Of a stretch of 34,212 bases of DNA, positions 23,974-31,652 are shown in pieces. The translations under genes and the position numbers were made by a program. The number at the start of each line of letters is the position of its first letter. The first letter of the stretch is position 1. The DNA comes from Candidatus Poribacteria bacterium. GTDB taxonomy: Bacteria; Poribacteria; WGA-4E; WGA-3G. The notes beneath the pieces are model-generated. The model worked only from the letters and a program-made list of their open reading frames with translations, had not been told where the DNA came from and did not search any database. The stretch lies in contig JAPPES010000067.1 of assembly GCA_028824125.1 (NCBI GenBank), positions 1 through 34,212 on the forward strand. The letters are read 5' to 3'.

Positions 23974-24970
23974 TCAGTTTATACCATTAGCAACTAATAC
24001 GAGATCTTGTATATTTACAATGCCATCCCCATTTACATCTGCCTTATTAAAATGTTCCTTTTCACCGAAACTTGAGGCGACTATTACCAGATCTAAGATG
24101 TTCACTTGCCCATCCTCGTTTATATCAAGATATCGATTTCTAATATTGCCCCAAATTATAGGAAGATCGCCAGCTATGCCAGCTGCTTGAATAGTAAGAA
24201 CTGTGTCTGGTGTGCATTCATCAGCTGTTTCACAGATCATCCAATTGTCAAATGATACGACTGCAAGTCCAGGTGGACTTGAGCCACCATTCAGACCTAC
24301 TTGACCACTCTTAGATCTAAGCTCCTTTACTGCACGATGAAAACTTGTAACGCGTGTATAGACCTACTTGACCACTCTTAGATCTAAGCCCTCTAAAATC
24401 AAGCGGACTTTCAAGAAGCCAATCTTTCGGTTCTGGTTCACCAGCCTCCCAAATTTTACCTGCCAAACCATCATCTGATATTTCAGCCTTCATCCAGTAC
24501 CAAGTACCTATTTTTACTGCACCAAACGGAGGTTCTGTATCATTCTGCTTCCAAGCACGATGATCATTTAGGAATTCCATGTTATCCAAAGAACTGTGAA
24601 TTAGAAACGAGTAACCCGATCCATTGTCTGAATCAAGTCTAAATCCGAGACCACATCGTGTATATTCATTATTTTCCCAATCATCAACTCGGATCATTAC
24701 TAATGCAGTATGAGGTTCATCAAATCCGCCATTCAGGACAAGATATGTATGATCACCAGGTGTTCCTTGAGTCTGAGTGATAATACCATTCTTTTCTATC
24801 CAACCACCTTTTTGTTCTTTGAATTCATATTTCGGATCAATTTTCCCGTCTTCAAAATCGTCATAGTATAAAATCTCACTACAACTACTTGAAGTCCATG
24901 CAAAAATGGCAGCATATACCAGTAGAAAAAAGAAATACTTGTGAGTTGTCATACTTCTTAAGATATTCAT
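23974..24970 (-). pseudogene. Secreted lectin-like (DUF1080/LamG-type) protein with dockerin tail, frameshifted
   Basis: The N-terminal part (24970-24317) has a signal peptide (YFFFLLVYAAIFAW) and a concanavalin-like beta-sandwich (YYDDFEDGKIDPKYEF, GLGFRLDSDNGSGYSF, VKIGTWYWMKAEISDD, SGQVGL). It then shifts frame and ends at TAG. The C-terminal part (24240-23974), in the other frame, is a dockerin pair (DINEDGQVNILDLVIV, DVNGDGIVNIQDLVLV). A 67-base segment bounded by 30-base direct repeats separates them; removing 67 bases gives one intact frame of 310 codons. The DUF1080/LamG-type domain binds or cleaves carbohydrate in its families. AAGGAG precedes the ATG. Either it was broken recently or it is switched by recombination. 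Confidence 0.75.
24293..24389. repeat. 30-base direct repeats around a 37-base insert
   Basis: The 30-base sequence beginning AGACCTACTTGACCACTCTT occurs identically at 24293-24322 and 24360-24389. The distance of 67 bases is not a multiple of three and causes the frameshift in the lectin-like gene. Recombination between the copies would restore the frame. Confidence 0.85.
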
Positions 24971-25115
24971 AAAATAAATCTCCTTTGATTTTTAATGAGA
25001 AACAGCTGCCATTCCCCAATCAACACAATTAGGCATATTTAACTAAAAAAGCCAATATTCTGCACAGGCAATTCGCAGTACTCGAAACAGTACTTAAAAT
25101 TGCAGTACAAAAATA

Positions 25116-25145
25116 TTGACAAACTTCTGCAAAACATGTTATACT
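25116..25145 (+). promoter_or_regulatory. Consensus-like sigma70 promoter without a downstream ORF
   Basis: TTGACA (25116-25121), 18-base spacer, TATACT (25140-25145) on the plus strand. The downstream 300 bases hold strong hairpins but no plausible ORF before the minus-strand transposase gene. Confidence 0.6.
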
Positions 25146-25151
25146 TAAATT

Positions 25152-25320
25152 GACGAGGAATAGCAAACTGTATCTCAAGTTGAATTTCCTTAGTCTCAGA
25201 CGAGTTTGACATCTCCAGTGTCAAACAAGTCGACCAAAAAATTTGACTCGTTGTGATGAATCTATGCGATGACTCACAACGAGTCATCAACATGTTACTT
25301 ATTTTAACATAGCAACAATG
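25152..25320 (+). ncRNA. Candidate structured small RNA
   Basis: Downstream of the promoter at 25116 the spacer holds two strong hairpins: GTTTGACA/TGTCAAAC (25204-25226, extended by GAC/GTC across a small internal loop), and a 13-base-pair stem TGACTCGTTGTGA/TCACAACGAGTCA (25244-25286). A weaker ATGTTA/TAACAT stem follows near 25293. The two main stems share TTTGAC words and could re-pair with each other. Boundaries and function are inferred only from promoter and folding. The remaining part of the 24971-25462 spacer holds nothing that I recognise. Confidence 0.35.
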
Positions 25321-25462
25321 CAATGTCAAATAAAATTACGATTTTTGAGTAATATCTAATGTTTAAAACAGACTTGAGTTGCTATGCTAGCACTTTCAAT
25401 CTGACTACTTCATGCATAATTATTTAATATAGATTTTACTATCCTTTTTAGAACACTGCAAC

Positions 25463-25939
25463 CTAAGATATATCGTCCATAATCTGATCAAACAGTCCAA
25501 GTTGCTGTGGAGCTTTCTGATTTTTGATGTATTCCTTGAGAATATCTAATGTCACACCACCTGTAGATGATACAAATTTTGAGCGTGTCCACAAAGACCG
25601 AATACGCCTCAACCATCTAAACTCTTTACGGAGAACTTTAGAACTGTAACCTTTAATCTTCCCAATAATCTCTGTAACATTGAAATGCGGAGCAATTGAC
25701 ACTAATAAATGTATGTGGTCTGGCATCGTCTCAATTGCAATAACTTCATAATTATACTCCTCCTGTTTTTCTTCAATAATCTCTTTTAGTCGATCTTGGA
25801 TTTTAGGAGACAACCACTTCTTGCGATACTTAGTACACCAGATGACATGATAATCACAGGCATGCACTGTGTGATTAGCACGCTTATAATCATCCTTCTT
25901 TCGATTAGATTTTGTGTGATATGCACTATTCTTGCTCAT
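25463..25939 (-). CDS. tnpA: IS200/IS605-family TnpA (Y1 HUH transposase)
   Basis: This 158-residue single-strand DNA transposase is intact. The family start motif YHVIWCTKYRKKWL is at about residues 30-43. The HUH motif is H75-I-H77 in TMPDHIHLLV, and the catalytic Tyr is Y137 in LDILKEYIKNQ, preceded by SSTGGVT. The enzyme excises and inserts single-stranded element DNA by recognising subterminal hairpins. The ATG at 25939 has AAGGA about eight bases upstream. No tnpB is adjacent, so the element is IS200-like. Possible ends are the hairpin at 26026 upstream of the gene, and a short inverted match CTATGCTAGCA (25382) with TGCTAGCATAG (26094), which would define about 720 bases. The ends are uncertain. 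Confidence 0.93.
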   Translation of the reverse strand: MSKNSAYHTKSNRKKDDYKRANHTVHACDYHVIWCTKYRKKWLSPKIQDRLKEIIEEKQEEYNYEVIAIETMPDHIHLLVSIAPHFNVTEIIGKIKGYSSKVLRKEFRWLRRIRSLWTRSKFVSSTGGVTLDILKEYIKNQKAPQQLGLFDQIMDDIS

Positions 25940-26025
25940 AATTTTCCTTTCTTTATAAACATATAAGTGTGAGAACATTGATTATTCTCACACCATAAAC
26001 ACTTATGGGAATTGATATTACCGTT

Positions 26026-26046
26026 AACACGTCACGTTGACGTGTT
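26026..26046. mobile_element. Hairpin upstream of tnpA, probable left end
   Basis: AACACGTCA (26026-26034), loop CGT, TGACGTGTT (26038-26046), with flanking TTACC/GGTAA. A subterminal palindrome about 90 bases upstream of tnpA is where IS200-type left-end hairpins usually lie. Confidence 0.45.
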
Positions 26047-26185
26047 ACGTCACTAATGGTAATGCAATTTGTGTGCCAACGTGCTAAACGTCATGCTAGC
26101 ATAGTGCATCGATGCTCAGTTGTTAAATCTATCTTTTTTGACTGGATGGAATCAATGGTAGGAAGGGTTTGCCTGTGGTTGCCAA

Positions 26186-26237
26186 AAGCAATAAACCTGC
26201 ACAGAATTTTCATAATTTCTGTACAGGTTTATTGCTT
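26186..26237. repeat. 21-base-arm palindrome
   Basis: AAGCAATAAACCTGCACAGA(A) (26186-26206) matches the inverse of 26217-26237 with one mismatch, around a TTTTCATAAT loop. Weaker matching arms (GTAGG...TTTG and CAAA...CCTAC) extend it to about 26158-26262. It stands alone in the 500-base gap between tnpA and the next small ORF; nothing suggests it terminates a gene. Confidence 0.6.
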
Positions 26238-26346
26238 GACTTCAAATCCAAACCTACGGTAACATACAATCAACCGAATGCACTCTATTTTTCATAGTAT
26301 TTCCTTCTCTTTATAGGTTAAAATTCGGAACTTCGGTTTTTATGCT

Positions 26347-26463
26347 TTAGCTTTTTTGCTGGAGCTGGTTTTGAAGTAGCATCTTTCTTTGGCAGTTAAT
26401 TTGCCACTGCCTTTGAATAATCCGTTTTTTCGGATATTGCTTAGGCCTACTTAATTTTGCCAT
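26347..26463 (-). CDS. Tiny basic ORF with strong ribosome binding site
   Basis: A 38-residue basic peptide (MAKLSRPKQYPKKRI and onward, rich in Lys, Arg and Gln) starts eight bases after GGGAGG, one of the strongest ribosome binding sites in the window. It is not recognised. The frame contains CCGAAAAAACGG; a one-base shift there would continue as NGLFKGSGKLTAKERCYFKT to a SSSKKAKA end (stop near 26341), which looks more protein-like than the direct reading. It may be decayed, or read through a slippery A6, or noncoding. Confidence 0.3.
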   Translation of the reverse strand: MAKLSRPKQYPKKRIIQRQWQINCQRKMLLQNQLQQKS

Positions 26464-26671
26464 AGCAACCACCTCCCATAAAGAGAATTGATTGCATTCG
26501 GCTTTACATTTACCGTATATTATACCATTGATAAACAAGAAAAGTCAACCTGAATCTCATTATCCAGATTGACTGATATTCCAAACCTCAAATTCTAACA
26601 GGAAGTCCCTAACCCATATTCATTCAGTCGGCACTTCTTCCGTAAGTCAATTCCTACGGGACATCTACATC

Positions 26672-26689
26672 CCCATGCTGAAGCATGGG
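26672..26689 (+). mobile_element. Second IS200/IS605-type end hairpin
   Basis: CCCATGC, loop TGAA, GCATGGG, preceded by CTACATC and followed by ATTTGATG, parallels the orphan hairpin at 21779 in form and orientation. It marks the right side of the accessory region. No tnpB gene is attached. Confidence 0.45.
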
Positions 26690-26797
26690 ATTTGATGCCC
26701 AGTTTTGTTAAATCAACGCTAAATTGACATCTATGGTGCGATTAGGAAACCGCCCTACCGAGACGAATCGCGTTAATTTAGTATAATTTAGTTTTGA

Positions 26798-29700
26798 TTA
26801 GGACTGCCTTCGTAGATCTAATGTATACGGATATTCAGCATTTGTCTCTTCTGGAGGGATTTGCATTGTTCCGAGGGCATGCCCATCGGGGAGAAAGGTT
26901 CCGGGAGCTGCGCGAAGGGGTCTTGGTTGAATCACGCCCGGCGTATGTCCGTCCTGCGCGAAACGGCTGACGCGACGGGATTCCGCTTCGTAGGCATTGA
27001 CTGGGAAGGTCTCATAGTTTCGTCCGCCTGGGTGGGCAACGTGATAGGTACATCCGCCAATTGACCGCTCGTTCCATGTGTCAATGATGTCAAATACAAG
27101 GGGTGAATGGACACCAATTGTAGGGTGCAATGCTGATGGTGGTTGCCACGCGCGGTAACGAACCCCACCCACATATTCACCTTGTGTGCCAGTGCTATGG
27201 AGAATTAAGCGGCGTCCGTTGCACGCAACAACATAACGAGAGTCTGTCAGTCCACGGAGTTTAACCTGAAGCCTTTCAACTGAAGAATCTACGAAACGAG
27301 ATGTACCTGTCTGAGTGACCTCTTCTCCAAGCACATGCCACGGTTCGATCGCCATCCGCAATTCCAATTCAATATCTTGGACATTCACCGCACCTAAAAT
27401 CGGAAAACGGAACTCAAAAAACGGATCCAGCCACGCCATATCGAACAGATATCCTGCAGCTTGAAGTTCTGTGACAACTTCTTGTATGTCAGAACGAACA
27501 TAGTGATGAAGCATAAATCGGTCATGCAACTCTGTTCCCCACCGTACCAGTTTACCTGTGTAAGGCGTGCTCCAAAATTTAGCGATCAATGCACGAATCA
27601 GTAGCATCTGCACAACACTCATCTGCGCGTGCGGCGGCATCTCAAATGCACGCATTTCCAGCAATCCGAGTCGGCCTCTTGCTGAATCCGGGGAATAAAG
27701 TTTATCAATACAGAATTCTGCACGGTGCGTGTTGCCTGTCAAATCAACTAACAAATGCCGCAACAATCGGTCTGCCAGCCAAAGTGGTGATTCGTCCGTA
27801 TTGCCCTTCGACTCCATAGATGTCGCATCGGGTATCTGCTCAAATGCTACCTCAAGTTCATAAAGTTGTTCATCGCGTCCTTCATCTACACGGGGTGCTT
27901 GGCTTGTGGGCCCAATGAATGCACTGGAAAAAAGATACGACAAACCGGGGTGGTGCTGCCAATAAGTGATCAGGCTACGCAATAGATGCGGTTGTCGTAA
28001 AAGCGGACTGTCAGCAGGTGTCGGTCCTCCGATAATAATGTGATTGCCACCGCCTGTTCCTGTGTGCCGACCGTCTAACATGAATTTTTCAGCACTGAGC
28101 CCCGATAACCGTGCTTGTTCATAGAGGGTTGTGATGTTATGGACGACTTCATCCCAATTTTCTGCTGGATGGATGTTTACTTCAATCACGCCGGGATCCG
28201 GTGTCACACTCAACGATTGAATTCGCCAATCGTGTGGCACTTCATACCCTTCAAAAATTACGGGCATTTCTAATGCTTTGGCAGTTGCTTCTATTACTTC
28301 AAGAAGCGAAAGATAGTGTTCTAAGTGTGTTAAAGGCGGCATGAAAATGTGCAACCGCCCCTCGCGAGGTTCAATACAGAGGGCCGTCCGGATTAATGTT
28401 TTATGTTGGTTTGTCTCTTTACTTGCCGCGTCACGTTCTTCCACGGCATTGCTAAGGTTGATATTTACATCGCGAGGCTCAAACGGGTCGCGCTCCAAAA
28501 AAGGTTCTTCCTGTTCGGGATCAACCCACGGCAAAGACTCAAGTGGAAGGCGGTATCCCATCGTTGAATCGCCAGGTAGTAAGAACATGTGTTTACCCCT
28601 GAAATTCCATGCAGAACTCTCCCATGAATCATTTTCAAAATTCCAACCTAACGGAAGCACATAACCGATCGGTTCGCCGATTTTATCTTTTTGTAGAAGT
28701 TGCATCAATTTTTGTCGTTCTGATGTTTCTTTGAAGTCGAATGCATTAGGATCCATGTTGATAGGGAGTTTGCCTTCTGTCCACAGAAAAAAGATAATAT
28801 CTTCATAGGCAGGTCTGATATAGTCTGATGGTACGTTTAACTGATCCGCCAAATGGCATATAAATTTTTTTGCATGCTCAACGCCAAACCCGTAATCTTT
28901 ATAGGGTTCCGCGAGTAGTGTGTCGTTTTGCCATACGGGACTACCGTCTTTTCGCCAAAAACAACCGAATTTCCAACGTGGTAGCGGTTCACCCGGATAC
29001 CATTTTCCTTGACTGTAAGACAAAACACCGCCGGGGCCGAAACTATCGCGCAATCGCTTCAATAAGTCTGCTGCTAACCTCTGTTTTTCGAGACTATCTG
29101 CTTCTGTGTTCCATTCAGGGCCTTCTGTGTCGTCAACGGATACAAAAGTGGGTTCACCCCCCATTGTTAGTCGGATGTCGTTTTGAATTATATCTGCGTC
29201 TACCTGATAACCGAGTGCGTTAATTGCTGTCCACTGTTTATCGGTATACGGTTTGGTAACGCGCGGGTCTTCGTAAATGCGTTGAACGGTATTGCTGTAT
29301 GTGAATTCTGTCTCACATGGGTCAGTGTAGCCGGTGACAGGCGCAGCGCTCACTGGGTCCGGCACACATGCCAACGGAATATGTCCTTCGCCAGCAAATA
29401 ATCCGGACGTTGGGTCAAGACCTATCCAACCGGCTCCTGGTGCATATACTTCACACCACGCATGTAAATCGGTGAAATCCTGCTGTGGACCAGCTGGTCC
29501 GTCTACAGGTTTCTGATCCGCCACAAGTTGAACCAGATAACCTGAGACAAAACGCGCTGCTAATCCAAGATGCCGTAGAATCTGAACAAGCAACCATCCA
29601 CTATCTCGACAAGACCCCGTCTCTTTTTCTAAGGTCTCATCACAGGCCTGCACCCCCGGTTCCATCCGAATAGTGTATTTTATATCCTCCCACAAGCGAT

Positions 29701-30148
29701 GATTGATTCCAACAAGAAAATCAATTAATTTCTGCTGTGATCTATCAACACCTGTCAACCACGATGTCAGTAAAGGACCGTTCTCTTTCACTTCCAGAAA
29801 TGGTGCTAATTCTTTTTTAAGTTGTGGTTCATAACTAAACGGAAAGTGTTCAGCACTCTCCTCAAGAAAAAAGTCAAAAGGGTTGATGATGGTCATATTT
29901 GCCACCAGATCCACTTCAACAGACAGTGCACGGGTAGGTTCTGCAAAAACGACGCGGGCTTGATAATTGCCAAACGGATCTTGTTGCCAATTGATGAAGT
30001 AGTTCTCAGGTTCAATTTTGAACGAATATGCCTCAATCGGTGTTCGGCAATGGACAGCAGGTTTCAAGCGGAAAATATGGGGAGAAAGCGATACTAACCG
30101 ATCGTATTGATATAAGGATTTGTGATTGATTGCTACACGAATTGCCAT
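26798..30148 (-). CDS. Transglutaminase-like protein with DUF2126
   Basis: This 1116-residue cytoplasmic protein combines an N-terminal bacterial transglutaminase-associated beta domain (about 1-100), a transglutaminase-like core with triad C180 (ETGSCRDSGW), H229 (TDLHAWCEVY) and D245 (GWIGLDPTSG), and a large DUF2126 region (about 300-1100; GGEPTFVSVDDTEGPEW, GPGGVLSYSQGKWYPGEPLP, and DGRHTGTGGGNHIIIGG). Family length is typically about 1100. It accompanies alpha-E and circularly permuted ATP-grasp genes in many bacteria and is thought to cleave or transfer amide bonds on the peptide they make; this is prediction, not proven. AAGGAAAC precedes the ATG. A 510-base repeat-filled gap separates it from the alpha-E gene, so co-transcription is uncertain. 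No signal peptide. Confidence 0.93.
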   Translation of the reverse strand: MAIRVAINHKSLYQYDRLVSLSPHIFRLKPAVHCRTPIEAYSFKIEPENYFINWQQDPFGNYQARVVFAEPTRALSVEVDLVANMTIINPFDFFLEESAEHFPFSYEPQLKKELAPFLEVKENGPLLTSWLTGVDRSQQKLIDFLVGINHRLWEDIKYTIRMEPGVQACDETLEKETGSCRDSGWLLVQILRHLGLAARFVSGYLVQLVADQKPVDGPAGPQQDFTDLHAWCEVYAPGAGWIGLDPTSGLFAGEGHIPLACVPDPVSAAPVTGYTDPCETEFTYSNTVQRIYEDPRVTKPYTDKQWTAINALGYQVDADIIQNDIRLTMGGEPTFVSVDDTEGPEWNTEADSLEKQRLAADLLKRLRDSFGPGGVLSYSQGKWYPGEPLPRWKFGCFWRKDGSPVWQNDTLLAEPYKDYGFGVEHAKKFICHLADQLNVPSDYIRPAYEDIIFFLWTEGKLPINMDPNAFDFKETSERQKLMQLLQKDKIGEPIGYVLPLGWNFENDSWESSAWNFRGKHMFLLPGDSTMGYRLPLESLPWVDPEQEEPFLERDPFEPRDVNINLSNAVEERDAASKETNQHKTLIRTALCIEPREGRLHIFMPPLTHLEHYLSLLEVIEATAKALEMPVIFEGYEVPHDWRIQSLSVTPDPGVIEVNIHPAENWDEVVHNITTLYEQARLSGLSAEKFMLDGRHTGTGGGNHIIIGGPTPADSPLLRQPHLLRSLITYWQHHPGLSYLFSSAFIGPTSQAPRVDEGRDEQLYELEVAFEQIPDATSMESKGNTDESPLWLADRLLRHLLVDLTGNTHRAEFCIDKLYSPDSARGRLGLLEMRAFEMPPHAQMSVVQMLLIRALIAKFWSTPYTGKLVRWGTELHDRFMLHHYVRSDIQEVVTELQAAGYLFDMAWLDPFFEFRFPILGAVNVQDIELELRMAIEPWHVLGEEVTQTGTSRFVDSSVERLQVKLRGLTDSRYVVACNGRRLILHSTGTQGEYVGGVRYRAWQPPSALHPTIGVHSPLVFDIIDTWNERSIGGCTYHVAHPGGRNYETFPVNAYEAESRRVSRFAQDGHTPGVIQPRPLRAAPGTFLPDGHALGTMQIPPEETNAEYPYTLDLRRQS

Positions 30149-30659
30149 ATCTGTTTCCTTAGATACATATTTACTTTACATTATGCAACGGTAGGAGCGG
30201 TTTCCTAACCGCTCCATAGGCGTCAATTTAAGCACATAATTACCAGATTCTCTCTTGTGGGAGGGCTTTGTCCGCCCGATTTTTTCTTGTAGGAGCGACC
30301 TCCTGGTCGCGACCAGGAGGTCGTAATCAACGGTATGAATGCCATTTAGGCATTCCCCGCCTACAGAATGCAAGAGGCGCAATGAATTGCGCGACTACAA
30401 CGCGTTTTTTCTTAAATTGATGCCTATGGTGCGGTTAGAAACCGCACCTACCATATGAAGATAAAAAAATAAATTGGGTCCTTTGGCGAGGTTAGGAAAC
30501 CTCGCCAGCGGGGAGGTCCACCTGCCTCGGATAGACAGAAAATTACCGAATTAATAACTTAATCTTCATCTGGAAGTGTCTACAGATTTTAGATTTCACT
30601 GTATATCTGGTTTACAAAGCCGACCCACAAGATAATATCGTAATTGTGTAAGTCCTGTT
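30149..30659. other. Gene-free spacer made of dispersed repeats
   Basis: This 511-base gap splits an otherwise tight gene set and consists almost wholly of repeats: GGTAGGAGCGGTTTCCTAAC (30190), a TAGGAGCGACCTCCTGGTCG palindrome (30292), ATCAACGGTATGAATGCC (30329, as at 19421), GGCGCAATGAATTGCGCG (30374, as at 1507), GGTGCGGTTAGAAACCGCAC (30428), the element at 30454-30569 and a single MITE-type end at 30645-30657. I see no ORF. Confidence 0.7.
30454..30569. repeat. Relative of the 149-base palindrome at 19466
   Basis: ATTGGGTC...TTTGGCGAGGTTAGGAAACC (about 30473-30500) and, inverted, AAATTACCGAATTAATAACT (30540 on) correspond to the inner parts of the 19466-19614 element in reverse orientation. 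Outer ends ATGAAGAT/ATCTTCAT (30455 and 30561) are again inverted. The centre differs, so the copies have diverged. Confidence 0.6.
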
Positions 30660-31643
30660 TCATTGCATTTGGGATTGTGTTTGTGAAGATTCTCCATTCA
30701 CTGGACGCAGCGCGAAAAAGGTTTTGTAAATGTTATCTCCGACGTCGTTGAGTTTTGTTTGAAATGCGTCAAGAAACTCATGCAAACCGGTGCGAAGAAT
30801 CTGATCAACTTGTGCATAAGCAAACTCAGAACGGAGTTGTCCTAAACCCTGCTCGGCTGAGTTTGAAAAACTTTCTAAAGGTGTTCCAGAGATAGCGTGA
30901 AGCGATTCTTCAGCCTTAGAAAGACAGTAAAGCACTGAACGTGGGAATTCGCGGTCAAGCAGCAGAAAAGCAACAACGTTGTTTGGTGAAATGAGTCCGT
31001 AAGTTCTCCGGTACATCTCAAACGCACTTGCAGAATGAAGCAGCGCACCCCACTGAATATCATCAAAAGGCGTATTTACATCTCCTACAGATGGCAGCAA
31101 AATAAAGTATTTTACATCAACGATACGCGATGTTTTGTCAGCGCGTTCAATAAGCCGCCCTAATTGGCAGAAGTGCCATCCTTCACTATGCGACATAATG
31201 TTATCCGTTTGTCCCATAAACAGGTGTGATGCAACCTTGATATCTGTAAAGAATTGATGCGGTTCTGTCATAACCCATTCTTCAGGGGTCTCTGTCACCA
31301 TCAGATATGCATCGTTTAATTGTTCCCACATCTCGGAGGAGATATTTTCACGAATAGAGCGCGCATTTTCGCGAGCAGCGCGTAGACAGGATATAATTGA
31401 ATTTGGATTTTCAGTGTCAAAGGTCAAAAACTTGATAACCGATTCCCGCGATGTTTCTCCGTAGCGTTTCTCAAATTCTTCATCATCACCCGTTGTGGCG
31501 ACCAAAGGTTCCCATTGTGCCTGCATGCCAATAGGTTGGTCCAGAATAAGCTGCAGATTGACATCCACAAAACGCGCGACGTTTTCTGCACGTTCAATAT
31601 AACGACTCATCCAGTACATTGATTCTGCAACACGACTGAGCAT
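30660..31643 (-). CDS. Alpha-E domain protein
   Basis: This 327-residue all-helical protein is of the alpha-E family (usual length about 310-330). The signature start MLSRVAESMYWMSRYIERAE is at residues 1-20, with ARFVDVNLQLILD following. Further on are SCLRAARENARSIRENISSEMW (about 81-102), FCQLGRLIERADKTSRIVDV (about 154-173), and YCLSKAEESLHAISG. The ATG follows AGGAGGAAGCC, nine bases after the stop of the ATP-grasp gene, so the two are cotranscribed. The family accompanies ATP-grasp and transglutaminase genes and is predicted to assist peptide formation or carry its substrate; biochemical function is unknown. Confidence 0.93.
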   Translation of the reverse strand: MLSRVAESMYWMSRYIERAENVARFVDVNLQLILDQPIGMQAQWEPLVATTGDDEEFEKRYGETSRESVIKFLTFDTENPNSIISCLRAARENARSIRENISSEMWEQLNDAYLMVTETPEEWVMTEPHQFFTDIKVASHLFMGQTDNIMSHSEGWHFCQLGRLIERADKTSRIVDVKYFILLPSVGDVNTPFDDIQWGALLHSASAFEMYRRTYGLISPNNVVAFLLLDREFPRSVLYCLSKAEESLHAISGTPLESFSNSAEQGLGQLRSEFAYAQVDQILRTGLHEFLDAFQTKLNDVGDNIYKTFFALRPVNGESSQTQSQMQ

Positions 31644-31652
31644 GGCTTCCTC

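Noticed and set aside
23974..24240. A free-standing small dockerin protein
   Set aside because: It has no ribosome binding site or signal peptide and is in frame with the lectin-like gene once the 67-base segment is removed, so it is the tail of that gene.
25039..25329. Open frame on the minus strand over the hairpins near 25.2 kb
   Set aside because: It runs through the inverted repeats, lacks a ribosome binding site and its translation has no protein-like pattern.
30149..30659. Possible CRISPR array from many short repeats
   Set aside because: The repeats differ from each other, are palindromes of several families, and are not separated by uniform unique spacers. No cas gene is near.
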